A DNA stretch of 64,000 nt, taken from the NCBI GenBank assembly GCA_963793295.1, contig CAWBZX010000002.1, forward strand, positions 1 to 64,000, in the 5' to 3' direction. A program made the position numbers and the translations under genes. The stretch comes from JAHDHW01 sp963793295 (lineage in GTDB: Bacteria; Bacteroidota; Bacteroidia; Chitinophagales; Saprospiraceae). This document shows positions 27,505 through 37,565 of this stretch, piece by piece. The first letter of the stretch is position 1; each line of letters starts with the position of its first letter. The notes under the pieces are model-generated. The model was not told the DNA's origin. It did not search any database and saw only the letters and a program-made list of their open reading frames with translations.

Positions 27505-28749
27505 ATGAAATTGTGGAGAAAATTGAGCCGTGAAGAAATAAAGAGCAGGATATTCCAAGCACTGGATGAAAATGTAAATTATTACGAAAAAAATATTCTT
27601 GGTGTACCGGCATCTCACCTTGATGATAAGGTTTTTTACCAAAGTGCCTCTTTTCTCAAAGATGCCCCTTTTATGTCAACATTAATTCACAATCCCAATC
27701 ACATTGGTTGCCATACAGTGGGAGAAGGTGAGCATTTTTTTAGAGGTACTCAAAAAATAGAAAAGGAACTCATTCGTATCTGTGCCGAAGACATTCTAAA
27801 CGGCGAAGCTAATCTTCATGATGGCTATGTAGCTTCCGGCGGAACTGAAGCGAACCTTCAGGCTATCTGGATTTACAGAAATTATTTCACAAAAGAATTT
27901 GGAGCGAAAACTGATGAAATCTGTATACTTTGTTCGGCAGATAGTCATTATTCGATGGATAAAGCCTCTGATGTTTTGGGCGTTGACATTTTGCATGTTG
28001 CGGTGGACTCAGATAATCGAGAAATTGATGAAAAGGCACTTGCTGAAACTATTTCAACAAGTAAAGCTAAAGGCAAAAAATATTACATTGCCATTGCGAA
28101 TATGATGACAACGATGTTCGGATCAGTCGATAATGTTGACCTCTATTCAGATCAATTGGATAAACAAAACTGTGAATATAAAATTCATGTTGATGGAGCT
28201 TATGGAGGCTTTTTCCATCCTTTTGCCGCCAAAAACCATGGCCTCGATTTTTCTAATCCAAAGGTAACCTCAGTAACTTTAGATGCGCACAAAATGGCTC
28301 AAGCTCCTTATGGTACAGGTATTTTTATTATTCGGAAGGGTTTTATTCATTACACAAACACAAAAGAAGCCAGCTATGTGGAAGGGCAAGATTTTACCTT
28401 GATTGGAAGTCGATCGGGAGCGAATGCTGTCGCCGTCTGGATGATTCTTATGACAAACGGTCCCTATGGCTGGAAAGAAAAGGTTTTGATCTTATTAAAT
28501 CGAGCACAATGGGTTTGTGATCAATTAAAGGAACTAAATATTCAATTTTATAGAAATCTTCATTCCAATATACTCACTATAAAAAGTAAATTTCTGAATC
28601 CGAAAATTGCAGAAAAATATGGCCTCGTTCCCGATGATCACCAAGATCCAAAATGGTATAAAATCGTCATCATGGATCACGTCATCATAGAAAAATTAAT
28701 GCCTTTAATGGAAGATTTGAAAAAACATATGCAGGCAAGCGTCAAATAA
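27505..28749 (+). CDS. PLP-dependent decarboxylase (group II, glutamate/tyrosine decarboxylase-like)
   Basis: Fold-type I pyridoxal-phosphate enzyme, 414 residues. The cofactor lysine is Lys263 in TLDAHKMAQAPYGTGIF, and Asp230 in HVDGAYGGFFHPF pairs with the pyridine nitrogen. His148 in ADSHYSMDKA would stack on the ring. The VASGGTEANLQAIW block is the phosphate-binding loop. Group II decarboxylases act on glutamate, aspartate, tyrosine, DOPA or tryptophan; the substrate cannot be told. It stands alone, between the Na/Pi transporter and a convergent secreted-protein gene. Confidence 0.88.
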   Translation: MKLWRKLSREEIKSRIFQALDENVNYYEKNILGVPASHLDDKVFYQSASFLKDAPFMSTLIHNPNHIGCHTVGEGEHFFRGTQKIEKELIRICAEDILNGEANLHDGYVASGGTEANLQAIWIYRNYFTKEFGAKTDEICILCSADSHYSMDKASDVLGVDILHVAVDSDNREIDEKALAETISTSKAKGKKYYIAIANMMTTMFGSVDNVDLYSDQLDKQNCEYKIHVDGAYGGFFHPFAAKNHGLDFSNPKVTSVTLDAHKMAQAPYGTGIFIIRKGFIHYTNTKEASYVEGQDFTLIGSRSGANAVAVWMILMTNGPYGWKEKVLILLNRAQWVCDQLKELNIQFYRNLHSNILTIKSKFLNPKIAEKYGLVPDDHQDPKWYKIVIMDHVIIEKLMPLMEDLKKHMQASVK

Positions 28750-28821
28750 TCCTGGAGAGATTTAAGCTTTTTTTTAAATAATAAAATAGACTTTTGATAG
28801 AAACCCAAAAGTAGTGAACTA

Positions 28822-29538
28822 TTAAAACTCATCCATCAGCAAAAGATAATCTTTTTCTTTCTTCAGTTTTTTGATGTTCAATTTTCTTTTGATCCTTTGG
28901 ACTTTGCTCTTATATTTGTTAGGTAAGTGGTTAACTAACAACTCGTTTTTCAAAATTACCTCATTGACCTTCTTTCCATTGTATATATAATATCTTGTTT
29001 GGCTAACAAATTTTTTGCTTTTCGAATCCTGGCCTGGAATATATCGAGTATCATCCGAAATAGATATCTTATCCGCTTTGCAAAAAATAAAATCTTCGTT
29101 TTGAAAAAGTACTTTGTAAAATTTTAAATCAGCTGGGTGAACACGTAGGTAGATCTCTTCTATACCTTTATTGTTGTAGATAAAGCCTTTATAGTAAAGT
29201 TGATCAAGAATAATAGTACCTCCTTTTTTGGGTTTGGCCACTATTTCCTGGTTGTACAAGTCATATAGAATGGTGACTGATTTTAAGATACTATCTTTAG
29301 CCGTAGTGAGGTCTACCGTAATATAACCACCATGAAGAAAAGGAGAGCCTTGAATCTTCTCATATTCTGCTAATGCTTCTTCATAGCTGATTTCTCCTTT
29401 TGGGGCTTTGGAGTCGAATCGGTGATTGCTGGAGATCAATCCATCATTACTTCCAAATTGCATAGGAGGGGCCGGACTTTGACTAAAGGTAAATAGAGAA
29501 GAAAATCCAAGTACTAAAAGAAGAAGTAAATTTTTCAT
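28822..29538 (-). CDS. Exported protein of unknown function
   Basis: Not recognised. From ATG 29538 the precursor has 238 residues and a clean signal peptide (MKNLLLLLVLGFSSLFTFSQ). An earlier start at 29610 overlaps the hairpin terminator and is rejected. The mature protein is predicted mostly beta, with YKGFIYNNKGIEEIYLRVHP and RYYIYNGKKVNEVILKNELL, and a strongly basic stretch near the C-terminus (KYKSKVQRIKRKLNIKKLKK). No lipobox or membrane helix is seen. It is the only gene between the SusC/D terminator and the convergent decarboxylase gene. Confidence 0.6.
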   Translation of the reverse strand: MKNLLLLLVLGFSSLFTFSQSPAPPMQFGSNDGLISSNHRFDSKAPKGEISYEEALAEYEKIQGSPFLHGGYITVDLTTAKDSILKSVTILYDLYNQEIVAKPKKGGTIILDQLYYKGFIYNNKGIEEIYLRVHPADLKFYKVLFQNEDFIFCKADKISISDDTRYIPGQDSKSKKFVSQTRYYIYNGKKVNEVILKNELLVNHLPNKYKSKVQRIKRKLNIKKLKKEKDYLLLMDEF

Positions 29539-29591
29539 CACTAGATTTTTTAATAAGGAAATGACCCTCTTGATAAGGAAGATCTTTAAAA

Positions 29592-29625
29592 AAAAAGCCC
29601 GAATTTTCAAACGAGAAAATTCGGG
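29592..29625 (-). terminator. Terminator of the SusC/D operon
   Basis: An 11-bp perfect stem CCCGAATTTTC/GAAAATTCGGG (29598-29608 with 29615-29625) with a six-base loop is followed on the minus strand by a long run of T. It lies about 80 bases past the last operon gene. The plus strand also ends in T, so it may work both ways. Confidence 0.75.
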
Positions 29626-29708
29626 ACTTTTTGAATTTTGTATAAATCAATAAAGCTTAATCCTTGTAAAAGCACTTTTAGTTTGTGCCTTTTTTTTAAA
29701 GATTTAGC

Positions 29709-30671
29709 TTATTGCGTAAGACTATTATTATTCATCTGTGGTTGTTTGCCCGCAGCATTCGGTGTTGAAGGAGTTGTATATCCCTGAGCAACTAAAGTCC
29801 CATCAGCATCTCTAACGGTGTAAGTTGTTCCTGATTTTTCAAGAATCATCAATTCTTTGAAACCACCATTGCCGTCATTAACAAAATCCTCATCCTCTGA
29901 AGTCCAAATGTCTTCAGGAACAAAGCTTTCTTTGAAAACACCACCTTTTACTGCAGTTACAGTAATTGGATAAGGAACATTCAAAAATAAACTATCCAAG
30001 CCATTTTCGTACATATTGGTAGCCAGGTAGTAAGTTCCATCATCCCATGATTCGTCAACTATCATTACTTCAGGACAAGCACCTGTAGCTGCATCATAGA
30101 TTCCAAGATCATTTCCCTGATCATCCAATACATAAACATCCATGTCTACGTTACCACATATAGGATAAGTGTCACCTAAGTATTCAAAGGTACCGTCCCA
30201 GTCAAAAGTCAAATTCAAAGTAGAGTACATGCTGTCTTTTATAACCACATTGTATTCCTTTGTGTTATACGCTCCAAAAGGTTCCTGAACACCACTCAAA
30301 ACAAAAGTGATGTTTTCATCTCCTTCTGCATCCAAATCTTCCAGAATTTCGTATTGGAAGCTCCCTTTTCTAACGTAGTTAGGAATCTCAACAATAGTTG
30401 TTTCAAAAACAAAATCCTCTCCGGGAGTCGCTGTAGACTTTAAAGGATCAACAGCTACCTGTACGGCAGTATTTACAATCTGATCTGCATCCAATTGGAA
30501 GTTTACCGTTACCACTCTGCTTTGTTCTGGTAATGTAACGCTAGGGTCTACAGATTCAATATTGAAAGGCACCTTGGTGATAACAGACCTTGTAGTATCA
30601 TCTTTAGAACAAGTGGAAAAGACAATTACCACTAATCCGATCACCAAATAATTAAAAATATTCTTATTCAT
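29709..30671 (-). CDS. Lipoprotein with Calx-beta-like domain, SusC/D operon
   Basis: Fourth gene of the SusC/D unit; 320 residues, signal ending VIVFSTCSK, a lipoprotein. Residues about 35-150 resemble a Calx-beta domain: NFQLDADQI, TPGEDFVFETTIVEIP, DLDAEGDENITFVLSG. The acidic repeats suggest calcium binding, although that is inference. The rest is a second beta-rich domain with GTFEYLGDTYPICGN and a C-terminal tail rich in Asn, Pro and Thr. In such operons, trailing lipoproteins often assist glycan or peptide capture at the surface. It follows the 30703-31638 gene by 31 bases. Confidence 0.7.
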   Translation of the reverse strand: MNKNIFNYLVIGLVVIVFSTCSKDDTTRSVITKVPFNIESVDPSVTLPEQSRVVTVNFQLDADQIVNTAVQVAVDPLKSTATPGEDFVFETTIVEIPNYVRKGSFQYEILEDLDAEGDENITFVLSGVQEPFGAYNTKEYNVVIKDSMYSTLNLTFDWDGTFEYLGDTYPICGNVDMDVYVLDDQGNDLGIYDAATGACPEVMIVDESWDDGTYYLATNMYENGLDSLFLNVPYPITVTAVKGGVFKESFVPEDIWTSEDEDFVNDGNGGFKELMILEKSGTTYTVRDADGTLVAQGYTTPSTPNAAGKQPQMNNNSLTQ

Positions 30672-30702
30672 CTTTATTTAATTTTTTAAATTTTAAGATT
30701 TT

Positions 30703-31638
30703 TTATTCAACAATCTTTTCCAGAACTTCATAAAACTCTCTGGGTCCTGAATTATTGGTAAAATATCCGTAAGTGAGTTTAATAATGTGTTTGCCATCTC
30801 CACTCGGGATTAGTACATTGGATCCAGCACAAGGAACATTTGCGAACATAGCTCCATCATTTTGACAAGTCAACATATCATCTCCACTAAAGAATAGTTG
30901 AGAAGGATCATCTATTACTGTAATAGAGTTGTCTGGGTTTAAGTCGAAAACAAATTGTCCAACAGCACCGTCAGCAGCGGTAAATGGGCCCCAAGCATCA
31001 GGGTGAGAAAAAGTGTTTGCATCTACAGAACCGATGAATCGTTCACTGCCAGTCCAATCAGCAATTCCACTTTGTACTCCAATTCTCCAATAATCTGATT
31101 CGATCACAGTATAATTTCCGGCAAAAGGGCTAAGCACAGCAACACTAATACCAGGAGCAGAAAAATCTTCTGTTCCACTTGCATTAACAGGCTCTAATCT
31201 TAAACTCCAATTAGAACCAACAGGAATTTCAACCGGATCAACAGGAAGTGCCCCACCATTAACAGCAAGACCTTCGGCTAATTGTTCATAAGTCAACATA
31301 TCTGTAATTGTAGTAGTATTTACACCAGCTGTAACAGCATAAGATTTCAACAATGCCTCATTAGAAGAATTACCTGTATTGGCATCAGTATAAGTCTTAT
31401 AGACATTAACCTGTTTAGTATCATCATTATTAGGAGTGATGACAATAAACTCAATGCCATAACCTGCTTCACCTGCTACAAAAGCAACATTTGGTGTATT
31501 GACAAGTACTTGCTTCAAAGGGTCATTCCGTTCCAGGTTCGTTTCAGCATAGGTAACCGGATCTGGATCCTTAACACAAGATGAAATGAACGTAATGGCA
31601 GCAAGCATTATGAAAAAATAATAAATTTTATATTTCAT
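30703..31638 (-). CDS. Lipoprotein of the SusC/D operon, unknown function
   Basis: Third gene of the unit; 311 residues with a lipoprotein signal (MLAAITFISSC). After an acidic linker the protein appears beta-rich: FVAGEAGYGIEFIVITPNND, NWSLRLEPVNASG, then FAGNYTVIESDYWRIG near the middle and NSITVIDDPSQLFFSGDDM. Its position and size resemble SusE/SusF-type or surface glycan-binding lipoproteins, but no family was identified. It follows susD by 26 bases and precedes the Calx-beta lipoprotein. Confidence 0.65.
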   Translation of the reverse strand: MKYKIYYFFIMLAAITFISSCVKDPDPVTYAETNLERNDPLKQVLVNTPNVAFVAGEAGYGIEFIVITPNNDDTKQVNVYKTYTDANTGNSSNEALLKSYAVTAGVNTTTITDMLTYEQLAEGLAVNGGALPVDPVEIPVGSNWSLRLEPVNASGTEDFSAPGISVAVLSPFAGNYTVIESDYWRIGVQSGIADWTGSERFIGSVDANTFSHPDAWGPFTAADGAVGQFVFDLNPDNSITVIDDPSQLFFSGDDMLTCQNDGAMFANVPCAGSNVLIPSGDGKHIIKLTYGYFTNNSGPREFYEVLEKIVE

Positions 31639-31664
31639 TTTCTTTAAGTTTTTTAAATTTTAAA

Positions 31665-33122
31665 TTATTTATCCCAGAACACCTTGTCAGTAAGGGTTCG
31701 CTGTACCGGAGCATTAGAATTCAAACTTTGCTCTGATTGTGGATAAAGGAATATAGTAGGATGAACACCATCAGGCAAAGCAGATCTTACCGGAGTTTGC
31801 CAGATACCAGTACTGATATCAGTAAACATAGGATTGTCAGGAGTATCAAATCTTCTTGCTTCTATCCATCCCTCGTCTTCTTGAGTTCCATTGAAAGAGA
31901 TCCATTTCTGCGTACCAATTTGACGCATTCTTTCATTCATTGAAGCACCGGCATCATAACCTAAACTATTAATATAACCAGTTGGATTAGCTACGCCTAG
32001 ATAATCGAAGTTAGCAGTAACCGCATTTGCAAAAGCAGTAGCTTCATCATCTGCAGTACCAAATTTGGCAGCTGCTTCAGCACGAAGGAACCATACTTCC
32101 CAATCGCTCATTAAAATTGTAGGAACAGCAGGGCCGTATGCAATTGCACTTGGCTGGCTATAATCTTCTCTAACTCTTCCAAATAATGGGCCTTCAAAAG
32201 CTGTTCCTTGAGGTTCCCCTCTGTATTCTCCAGGAAAATTGACAGCTTCATTAAAAAATGCGCTTAATCTTGGATCACTTAACCCATCTAATATTTCTAG
32301 CGTGGTATTACTTGCTACATAGAAAAATTGGATACCAGCCTCTTGAGAAGCATACATTGGGTTTTCGTCGCCACTACTACCATTGAATGCGATACTTGCA
32401 ATATCAGCTGAAGTTGACATTAAATCGCCTTCACGTACGAGATCTGAAACTTGAAGAGAAACATCAACAACATCAGATTGACGCATCAAAATTCTCAACT
32501 TAAGTGACTTGGCAAATGTGGACCAGTGAGCTAAATCACCACCATAAATCAAGTCTTCACTTCCCACAGCGGTAGTTGCAACAGCTAATTCATCAATAGC
32601 CTGATCTAGTTGTACTACAAGATCAGCATAAATAGAAGCTGCACCATCGTAAGAAGGATTTAAAATAGATCCATCTGCGATTTCTCCTAATATTGCCTGA
32701 GAGTAAGGTACATCATTAAAGTGGTCTACCAAATTCTGAAATACATATGCTCTAAGGACCTTACCAATTGCAGAATAAGAATCTTCTCCAGTTCTAATAA
32801 GGTAATTTAAGTCAGCTAAAGCATTAGCATAAGTACGGGACCAAAGATTATTCATATCATCCGGCTCTGCGATATACCTTGGAGCATTACCAATTGATAC
32901 TCCTGGTCCCCAAGTCAAGTATTGGGCCCATTGGTAAGCATTATTCAGATTATATCTGCCATCAATCGTCCAAGACATGTATCCCTGAGCAGAAGTCAAT
33001 ACTTCCTGGGATCGCGCAGAAGGAGATTTGTTGGGATCAACATTTTTGTCTGCCAACTTCTCACAGGAAACTGTGGTCAGTAGTGCTAGACTAAAAATCA
33101 TTAATTTATATATCGATTTCAT
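31665..33122 (-). CDS. SusD/RagB family outer-membrane lipoprotein
   Basis: Surface lipoprotein that forms the lid of the SusC channel, 485 residues. The signal ends LLTTVSCEK. Helical TPR-like parts are visible: LNNAYQWAQYLTWGPG, GKVLRAYVFQNLVDHFNDVP and the typical VWFLRAEAAAKFG near residue 355. It belongs to the SusD-like group with a conserved WISFNGTQEDEGWIEARRF region. It binds nutrients, usually oligosaccharides or peptides, and passes them to SusC. The gene lies 39 bases after the susC gene. No glycosidase is in the operon, so the substrate is unknown. Confidence 0.93.
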   Translation of the reverse strand: MKSIYKLMIFSLALLTTVSCEKLADKNVDPNKSPSARSQEVLTSAQGYMSWTIDGRYNLNNAYQWAQYLTWGPGVSIGNAPRYIAEPDDMNNLWSRTYANALADLNYLIRTGEDSYSAIGKVLRAYVFQNLVDHFNDVPYSQAILGEIADGSILNPSYDGAASIYADLVVQLDQAIDELAVATTAVGSEDLIYGGDLAHWSTFAKSLKLRILMRQSDVVDVSLQVSDLVREGDLMSTSADIASIAFNGSSGDENPMYASQEAGIQFFYVASNTTLEILDGLSDPRLSAFFNEAVNFPGEYRGEPQGTAFEGPLFGRVREDYSQPSAIAYGPAVPTILMSDWEVWFLRAEAAAKFGTADDEATAFANAVTANFDYLGVANPTGYINSLGYDAGASMNERMRQIGTQKWISFNGTQEDEGWIEARRFDTPDNPMFTDISTGIWQTPVRSALPDGVHPTIFLYPQSEQSLNSNAPVQRTLTDKVFWDK

Positions 33123-33161
33123 ATTTATAATTTATTTAAATTTATCTAATTAAGAATTGAT

Positions 33162-36100
33162 TTAAAATTCAACACCTATGTTTATTCCAAATGATTTTGA
33201 AGGAGGTGTCTGGGTTGTTTCAATTCCAGAAGCGTTACCGGTCAAAGCAGGTCCGTTAATTTCAGGATCCGCCCATACGTTGTCTTCTGGCAACCAGAAT
33301 TTCAAATTCTTAGCAAATAAGCCTACAGTTAAGTTTGAAATAGGCCAGTCAGCGATAAGATTTTTAGGTACGGTATAGCTTAAACCAAGTTCTCTTAGTT
33401 TGGTATAACTTGCATCATGCACCTTACTAGTATATGGTAAATCTTTGATGTAATTGTACATATCTGTTTCAGTTGTATTTTCAGAATAAGTACCATCATC
33501 ATTTTCAACAACACTATTAGGTACAACAAACAATCCTCTGTTATTAGCCGTAGTTGTTACCGCTGTTCCGTTAAACTCTGTCAAATCCTGGGTATAAGAA
33601 ACAAATCTTCCACCTTGTCTAATATCAAAAAGGACGTTTAATCGGAATCCTTTATACGTAACACCTGATCCGATACTAGCGGTATATTGTGGCTGATATG
33701 ATCCAACTGGGAACTCATCATCAGAAAGTCTTGGATTCCCGTTTGCATCGACAACAGTCTGACCTAATTCATTAGTTCGGACAACCACACCCTTGAAAGT
33801 ACCATAAGGAAGACCTTCTTGTGCAACAACAGTTATATTGTTGAAATTACCTAATACCAATACTTCATCAGGAATTGCGGGATCAAGAATTTCAATAACC
33901 TCATTTTTATTAGTAGCCCAAAGTAAGTTAATATCCCATCCTAATCCTTTAACCAAGCCTTTGATTGGTCTTAAGAATAATGAAATTTCATGACCTTTAT
34001 TCGAAATCTCTCCAAGGTTTCTTACCGTAGTGGTAAATCCTGAAGAAGGAGCAAGTGTAACATTTACCAACTGATTGGTGTGATTTGAACTATAGTAAGT
34101 ATAAGCTAAGTTAACTCGATCATCCAATAAAGTCGCATCTAGACCAAATTCATAAGTTGTTGTCAACTCAGGCTTAAGATCAGGGTTACCGATGGCATTA
34201 TCTAAAGTAAAACCAGCCTGACCATTAAGAGGGAAAGTTAAGTCGTGACCATTACTCAATGGCTGTAAAACTGGATTTGCAAGGAAGGTTGAATTCAAAG
34301 CATAAAGTGACGCATCTTTACCAGTTGTACCAACACTTCCTCTTACTTTAAGGAATTCTAACTGCTTAATTGGAGTTGGAAAGAGTTCAGATACAACAAA
34401 AGATAATCCTACGGATTGGTAAAAGAAGCCATTGTTTTCTCTAGGCAATGTAGAAGACCAGTCATTTCTGGCAGAATATTCTAAAAACGCCATGTTCTTA
34501 TAACCAAATTGAGCATTACCGAATAGTCCATTAATTTGATATTCCGTAATGTTCTGACTTCCAAGAGGACTACCCACACTATTAGATAAATTATAGAATC
34601 CAGGCACAACGATACCGCCTGCAGTTGCACCGGTAACAGACCTTGTATCCCTTGTAAATCTATTCCATCCACCCGTAACGGTCAGGGTAAAGTCACCATT
34701 TTGTGAAAGATCTCTAGAATAGTTTGCCAACGTTGTAATATCCAGGTTGGTATTTTTACCTTCTGTTTCAGAGTAGAAACCAGGTGAACCTTGTCTACCA
34801 CCACGTAGCGAGATAGCTAGATTATCTGACCATACATAGTGAGGTTCGTATTGGTATTGTGGTGTAGCAGTTCTAATCGTACGACTGACAATGTTTGCTC
34901 CTACTCTTGCAGTAAGATCAAGACCAGGTAAAACATTATAAGTAAGAGAGAAATTACCTAAAAAGTTATCGATATTCCCATTATTAATATACTCATTCAA
35001 TACATAGTAAGGGTTAACAGTATAAGAACCGTAGAATCCTTTGAAATCATGATATGGACTGTTATAGTTTCTCAGTTCATTGTAAGGAATATTTACGGGA
35101 GCTTGTACAGCATTCGCATAAGCATTTTGTCCTTCAAACGGACGTGATCCTTCCTGAGCACTATTTTGATCAACGTTTGCATAGCTAACAGAAAAGCTAG
35201 ATGACAATCGTTCACTCAAATTAGCGGTAGCAGCAAATTTTACTGTATTTCTTTGATAGTCCGTATTTTCCAGGATACCATCCTGTGTTGTGTTTGAGTA
35301 TGAAACATAATAAGTCAACTTATCTGTTCCACCTTGTAAATTAATACTATTAGAATATGTTGCACCTGTTCTAAAAAAGTTTTCCAACTGATCTGGAACT
35401 GCGGTGTATGGACGGGACAAAAATTCTAATTTGCCATCTCCATTTGCGTCAACAGGACTCGTCCAAGGTCTTACTACCCCATCAAATGCAGGTCCCCATG
35501 ACCAGTTTTCTCCAGAATCAAATTGTGGAGCAGCAGGAAGGTTCATATAACCCTGTCCATATTGATCTTGTCTTTGAAGCAATACATAAGCTTGTTCAAA
35601 AGAAGTAGTAGAGTTAATACCTACTTTCATTTTGCCTTTGCCTGCAGCTCCTTTCTTAGTCGTAATTAAAAGGACACCAGATGCACCCCTTGAGCCGTAT
35701 AGAGAAGTAGCTGATGGCCCCTTCAATACGGTAACAGACTCAATGTCTTCCGGGTTGATGTCATTAAATCGGTTACCATAATCAACATAACCATTTTGAG
35801 CAGCTACACCTGCCGCACTACCTGAAGCACCACCATCTCCACCTCGGGAAGTAGCATTGTCAATTACAATACCGTCAACAACGATCAGGGCGTTATTATC
35901 ACCTGTTAAGGATCCTTCTCCACGAAGAACGATTCGGGTAGAAGCCCCAACAGAACCGGAACCGGTAGACAACTTAACACCTGCTACCTTTCCTCTTAAT
36001 GCTTCAAGCGTATTTTTGTTAGGGGCTGAAAGTAGATCATCAGAATCTACTGTTTGGTTTGCATAAGTAACGTCTCGCGCGTTTCGTTCCAAGCCGGTAG

Positions 36101-36419
36101 CCGACACCACGATCATATCAAGCGTTAAAGCACCTTGTGTCATGACTATATCCATTATATTGGATACTCCAATTGCAACGGTTTGAGTTTCAAAACCGGT
36201 GTAGCTGTAAATCAAATTAGTAGCTCCCTCAGGAACATCTAATGTGTATTTACCATCTAAATCTGTAACAGTACCTGTAGAGGTGCCCTCAACAAGTATA
36301 GAAGCTCCGATGAGGGCTTCTCCTTCATTGTCTGTAAGGGTACCAGTAACCGTCCTTTGTGCAAAAGCAGTGGACATGGTACCTAAAACAAAGAGAATAA
36401 GTGTTAGTAAACGTTTCAT
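33162..36419 (-). CDS. SusC/RagA family TonB-dependent outer-membrane transporter
   Basis: TonB-dependent nutrient channel, 1085 residues. A signal peptide (LLTLILFVLGTMSTAFAQ) precedes the carboxypeptidase-like domain typical of SusC (about 22-110, with GASILVEGTSTGTVTDLDG). The plug follows (LEALRGKVAGVKLSTGSG, GPSATSLYGSRGASGVLLI), then the barrel to the final Phe. The C-terminus SFGINIGVEF is a standard outer-membrane barrel ending. It is the first gene of a four-gene unit with SusD and two lipoproteins. No anti-sigma or hybrid two-component regulator is adjacent, which leaves the inducer unknown. Confidence 0.95.
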   Translation of the reverse strand: MKRLLTLILFVLGTMSTAFAQRTVTGTLTDNEGEALIGASILVEGTSTGTVTDLDGKYTLDVPEGATNLIYSYTGFETQTVAIGVSNIMDIVMTQGALTLDMIVVSATGLERNARDVTYANQTVDSDDLLSAPNKNTLEALRGKVAGVKLSTGSGSVGASTRIVLRGEGSLTGDNNALIVVDGIVIDNATSRGGDGGASGSAAGVAAQNGYVDYGNRFNDINPEDIESVTVLKGPSATSLYGSRGASGVLLITTKKGAAGKGKMKVGINSTTSFEQAYVLLQRQDQYGQGYMNLPAAPQFDSGENWSWGPAFDGVVRPWTSPVDANGDGKLEFLSRPYTAVPDQLENFFRTGATYSNSINLQGGTDKLTYYVSYSNTTQDGILENTDYQRNTVKFAATANLSERLSSSFSVSYANVDQNSAQEGSRPFEGQNAYANAVQAPVNIPYNELRNYNSPYHDFKGFYGSYTVNPYYVLNEYINNGNIDNFLGNFSLTYNVLPGLDLTARVGANIVSRTIRTATPQYQYEPHYVWSDNLAISLRGGRQGSPGFYSETEGKNTNLDITTLANYSRDLSQNGDFTLTVTGGWNRFTRDTRSVTGATAGGIVVPGFYNLSNSVGSPLGSQNITEYQINGLFGNAQFGYKNMAFLEYSARNDWSSTLPRENNGFFYQSVGLSFVVSELFPTPIKQLEFLKVRGSVGTTGKDASLYALNSTFLANPVLQPLSNGHDLTFPLNGQAGFTLDNAIGNPDLKPELTTTYEFGLDATLLDDRVNLAYTYYSSNHTNQLVNVTLAPSSGFTTTVRNLGEISNKGHEISLFLRPIKGLVKGLGWDINLLWATNKNEVIEILDPAIPDEVLVLGNFNNITVVAQEGLPYGTFKGVVVRTNELGQTVVDANGNPRLSDDEFPVGSYQPQYTASIGSGVTYKGFRLNVLFDIRQGGRFVSYTQDLTEFNGTAVTTTANNRGLFVVPNSVVENDDGTYSENTTETDMYNYIKDLPYTSKVHDASYTKLRELGLSYTVPKNLIADWPISNLTVGLFAKNLKFWLPEDNVWADPEINGPALTGNASGIETTQTPPSKSFGINIGVEF

Positions 36420-36865
36420 CCAATAGGTTTTAAATTAAAAAATAAAATAATAGTTTAAAGATATTCTTTTGTTGATGGGATTAAATCTTTTCGGATCTCA
36501 AGTCTTTTTATTAGCAGCAACGACAAACTTATTAACATTTTATTAAATGTCTACTACCTAAGAACGTCCATTAATTGAAAGATGCTGCCAGCCACCAATT
36601 AAAGAAACTATATATTCAAATCAATCAAAATCATCACGCAAATATAGAAAATAAAATGGCAGGTAGTATATTAAAAAAATGCCCCAAAATATTGACTTTT
36701 CATGAATAATTATCTGGACTATTGGCAATTCAAAATAGCCATTGTGATTCACAAAAATTATTTTATAATTAATACCGGGAACAGAAAAATTACGGAAAAT
36801 TTATGAGTGCCAATATCAAATAGAAATTAAGGTATTTTAACATTTCCTTTTAAATGGAAGCCTCT
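36420..36865. other. Intergenic region upstream of the SusC/D operon
   Basis: No gene is seen in these 446 bases. Minus-strand matches to TAnnTTTG are at 36524-36531 (TAAGTTTG) and 36639-36646 (TATATTTG), but neither has a TTTG at the right spacing. The rest is AT-rich without a clear terminator or repeat. The promoter of susC must lie here. Confidence 0.35.
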
Positions 36866-37564
36866 CTAATGGCACATCACATCATTTTGTAATGCCTCCC
36901 AAAAACGGAGTTCGGTTGGAAGATTGACATTCAATCCTCTTGCGATCAACAATAAAGCAAAACCAACCATTATAAAAGGAGCGATCTTTCGGAGTATATT
37001 TTTAAAAGAAGGTTTGATTACATTTCCAAGTAGCATAATTCCCAACATGAGTGGCAGCGTTCCTAATCCAAATAGAGCCATAAATAACATTCCGTTTAAA
37101 ACACTTCCCGTTGTAATCGCTCCGGCAATAGCCAGGTAAACCATTCCGCAGGGCAAAAATCCATTGAATACTCCGATTAAAAGGTGAGATTGTTTGGAAT
37201 CGTTGCGGAGTAATTTCCCTATTTGTCTTTTTATAAAATGAAAAAATATTTTCAGCGGTGTTTTATTTGCTAATCGAGATTCCCAATCCAAAGAGAAAAA
37301 AGCAGCAAATAACAAGAGGATTCCAATTATAATAGAAAAGCCTTTTTGAAAACCAGCGAGTTCGACTCCCATTCCCAATAACCCAAAAACGGCCCCAAGA
37401 AAAGCATAAGTCAATACTCTTCCCAAATTGTATTTAAGCGCCTGAAAAGTCATCATCATTCGCTGAGAAGCTGTCAACGGAATAGCCAAAGCAATCGGTC
37501 CACACATGCCCAAACAGTGTGTGCTTCCAATTAATCCAAGGGTAAATGCCGTCCAAAAAATCAT
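36866..37564 (-). CDS. TauE/SafE-like membrane protein of the cbb3 cluster
   Basis: Inner-membrane protein, 232 residues from ATG 37564; a longer start at 37621 would overlap the fixH-like gene. It has about six hydrophobic segments and two metal-site-like motifs: STHCLGMCGPIALAIP near the N-terminus and NGFLPCGMVYLAIAGA in the middle. The family is labelled sulfite exporter or UreH-like; copies next to ccoGH genes probably help cofactor or copper handling in oxidase assembly, but that is inference. ATG lies one base after the fixH-like stop, so translation is likely coupled. It ends the cbb3 transcription unit. Confidence 0.8.
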   Translation of the reverse strand: MIFWTAFTLGLIGSTHCLGMCGPIALAIPLTASQRMMMTFQALKYNLGRVLTYAFLGAVFGLLGMGVELAGFQKGFSIIIGILLLFAAFFSLDWESRLANKTPLKIFFHFIKRQIGKLLRNDSKQSHLLIGVFNGFLPCGMVYLAIAGAITTGSVLNGMLFMALFGLGTLPLMLGIMLLGNVIKPSFKNILRKIAPFIMVGFALLLIARGLNVNLPTELRFWEALQNDVMCH

Positions 37565-37565
37565 A

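Noticed and set aside
29539..29610. Longer N-terminus for the exported protein at 28822-29538
   Set aside because: The extension overlaps a strong hairpin terminator, and the signal peptide begins at the internal ATG.
36524..36646. Confident promoter of susC
   Set aside because: Two TAnnTTTG matches exist but neither has the -33 element at the right distance.
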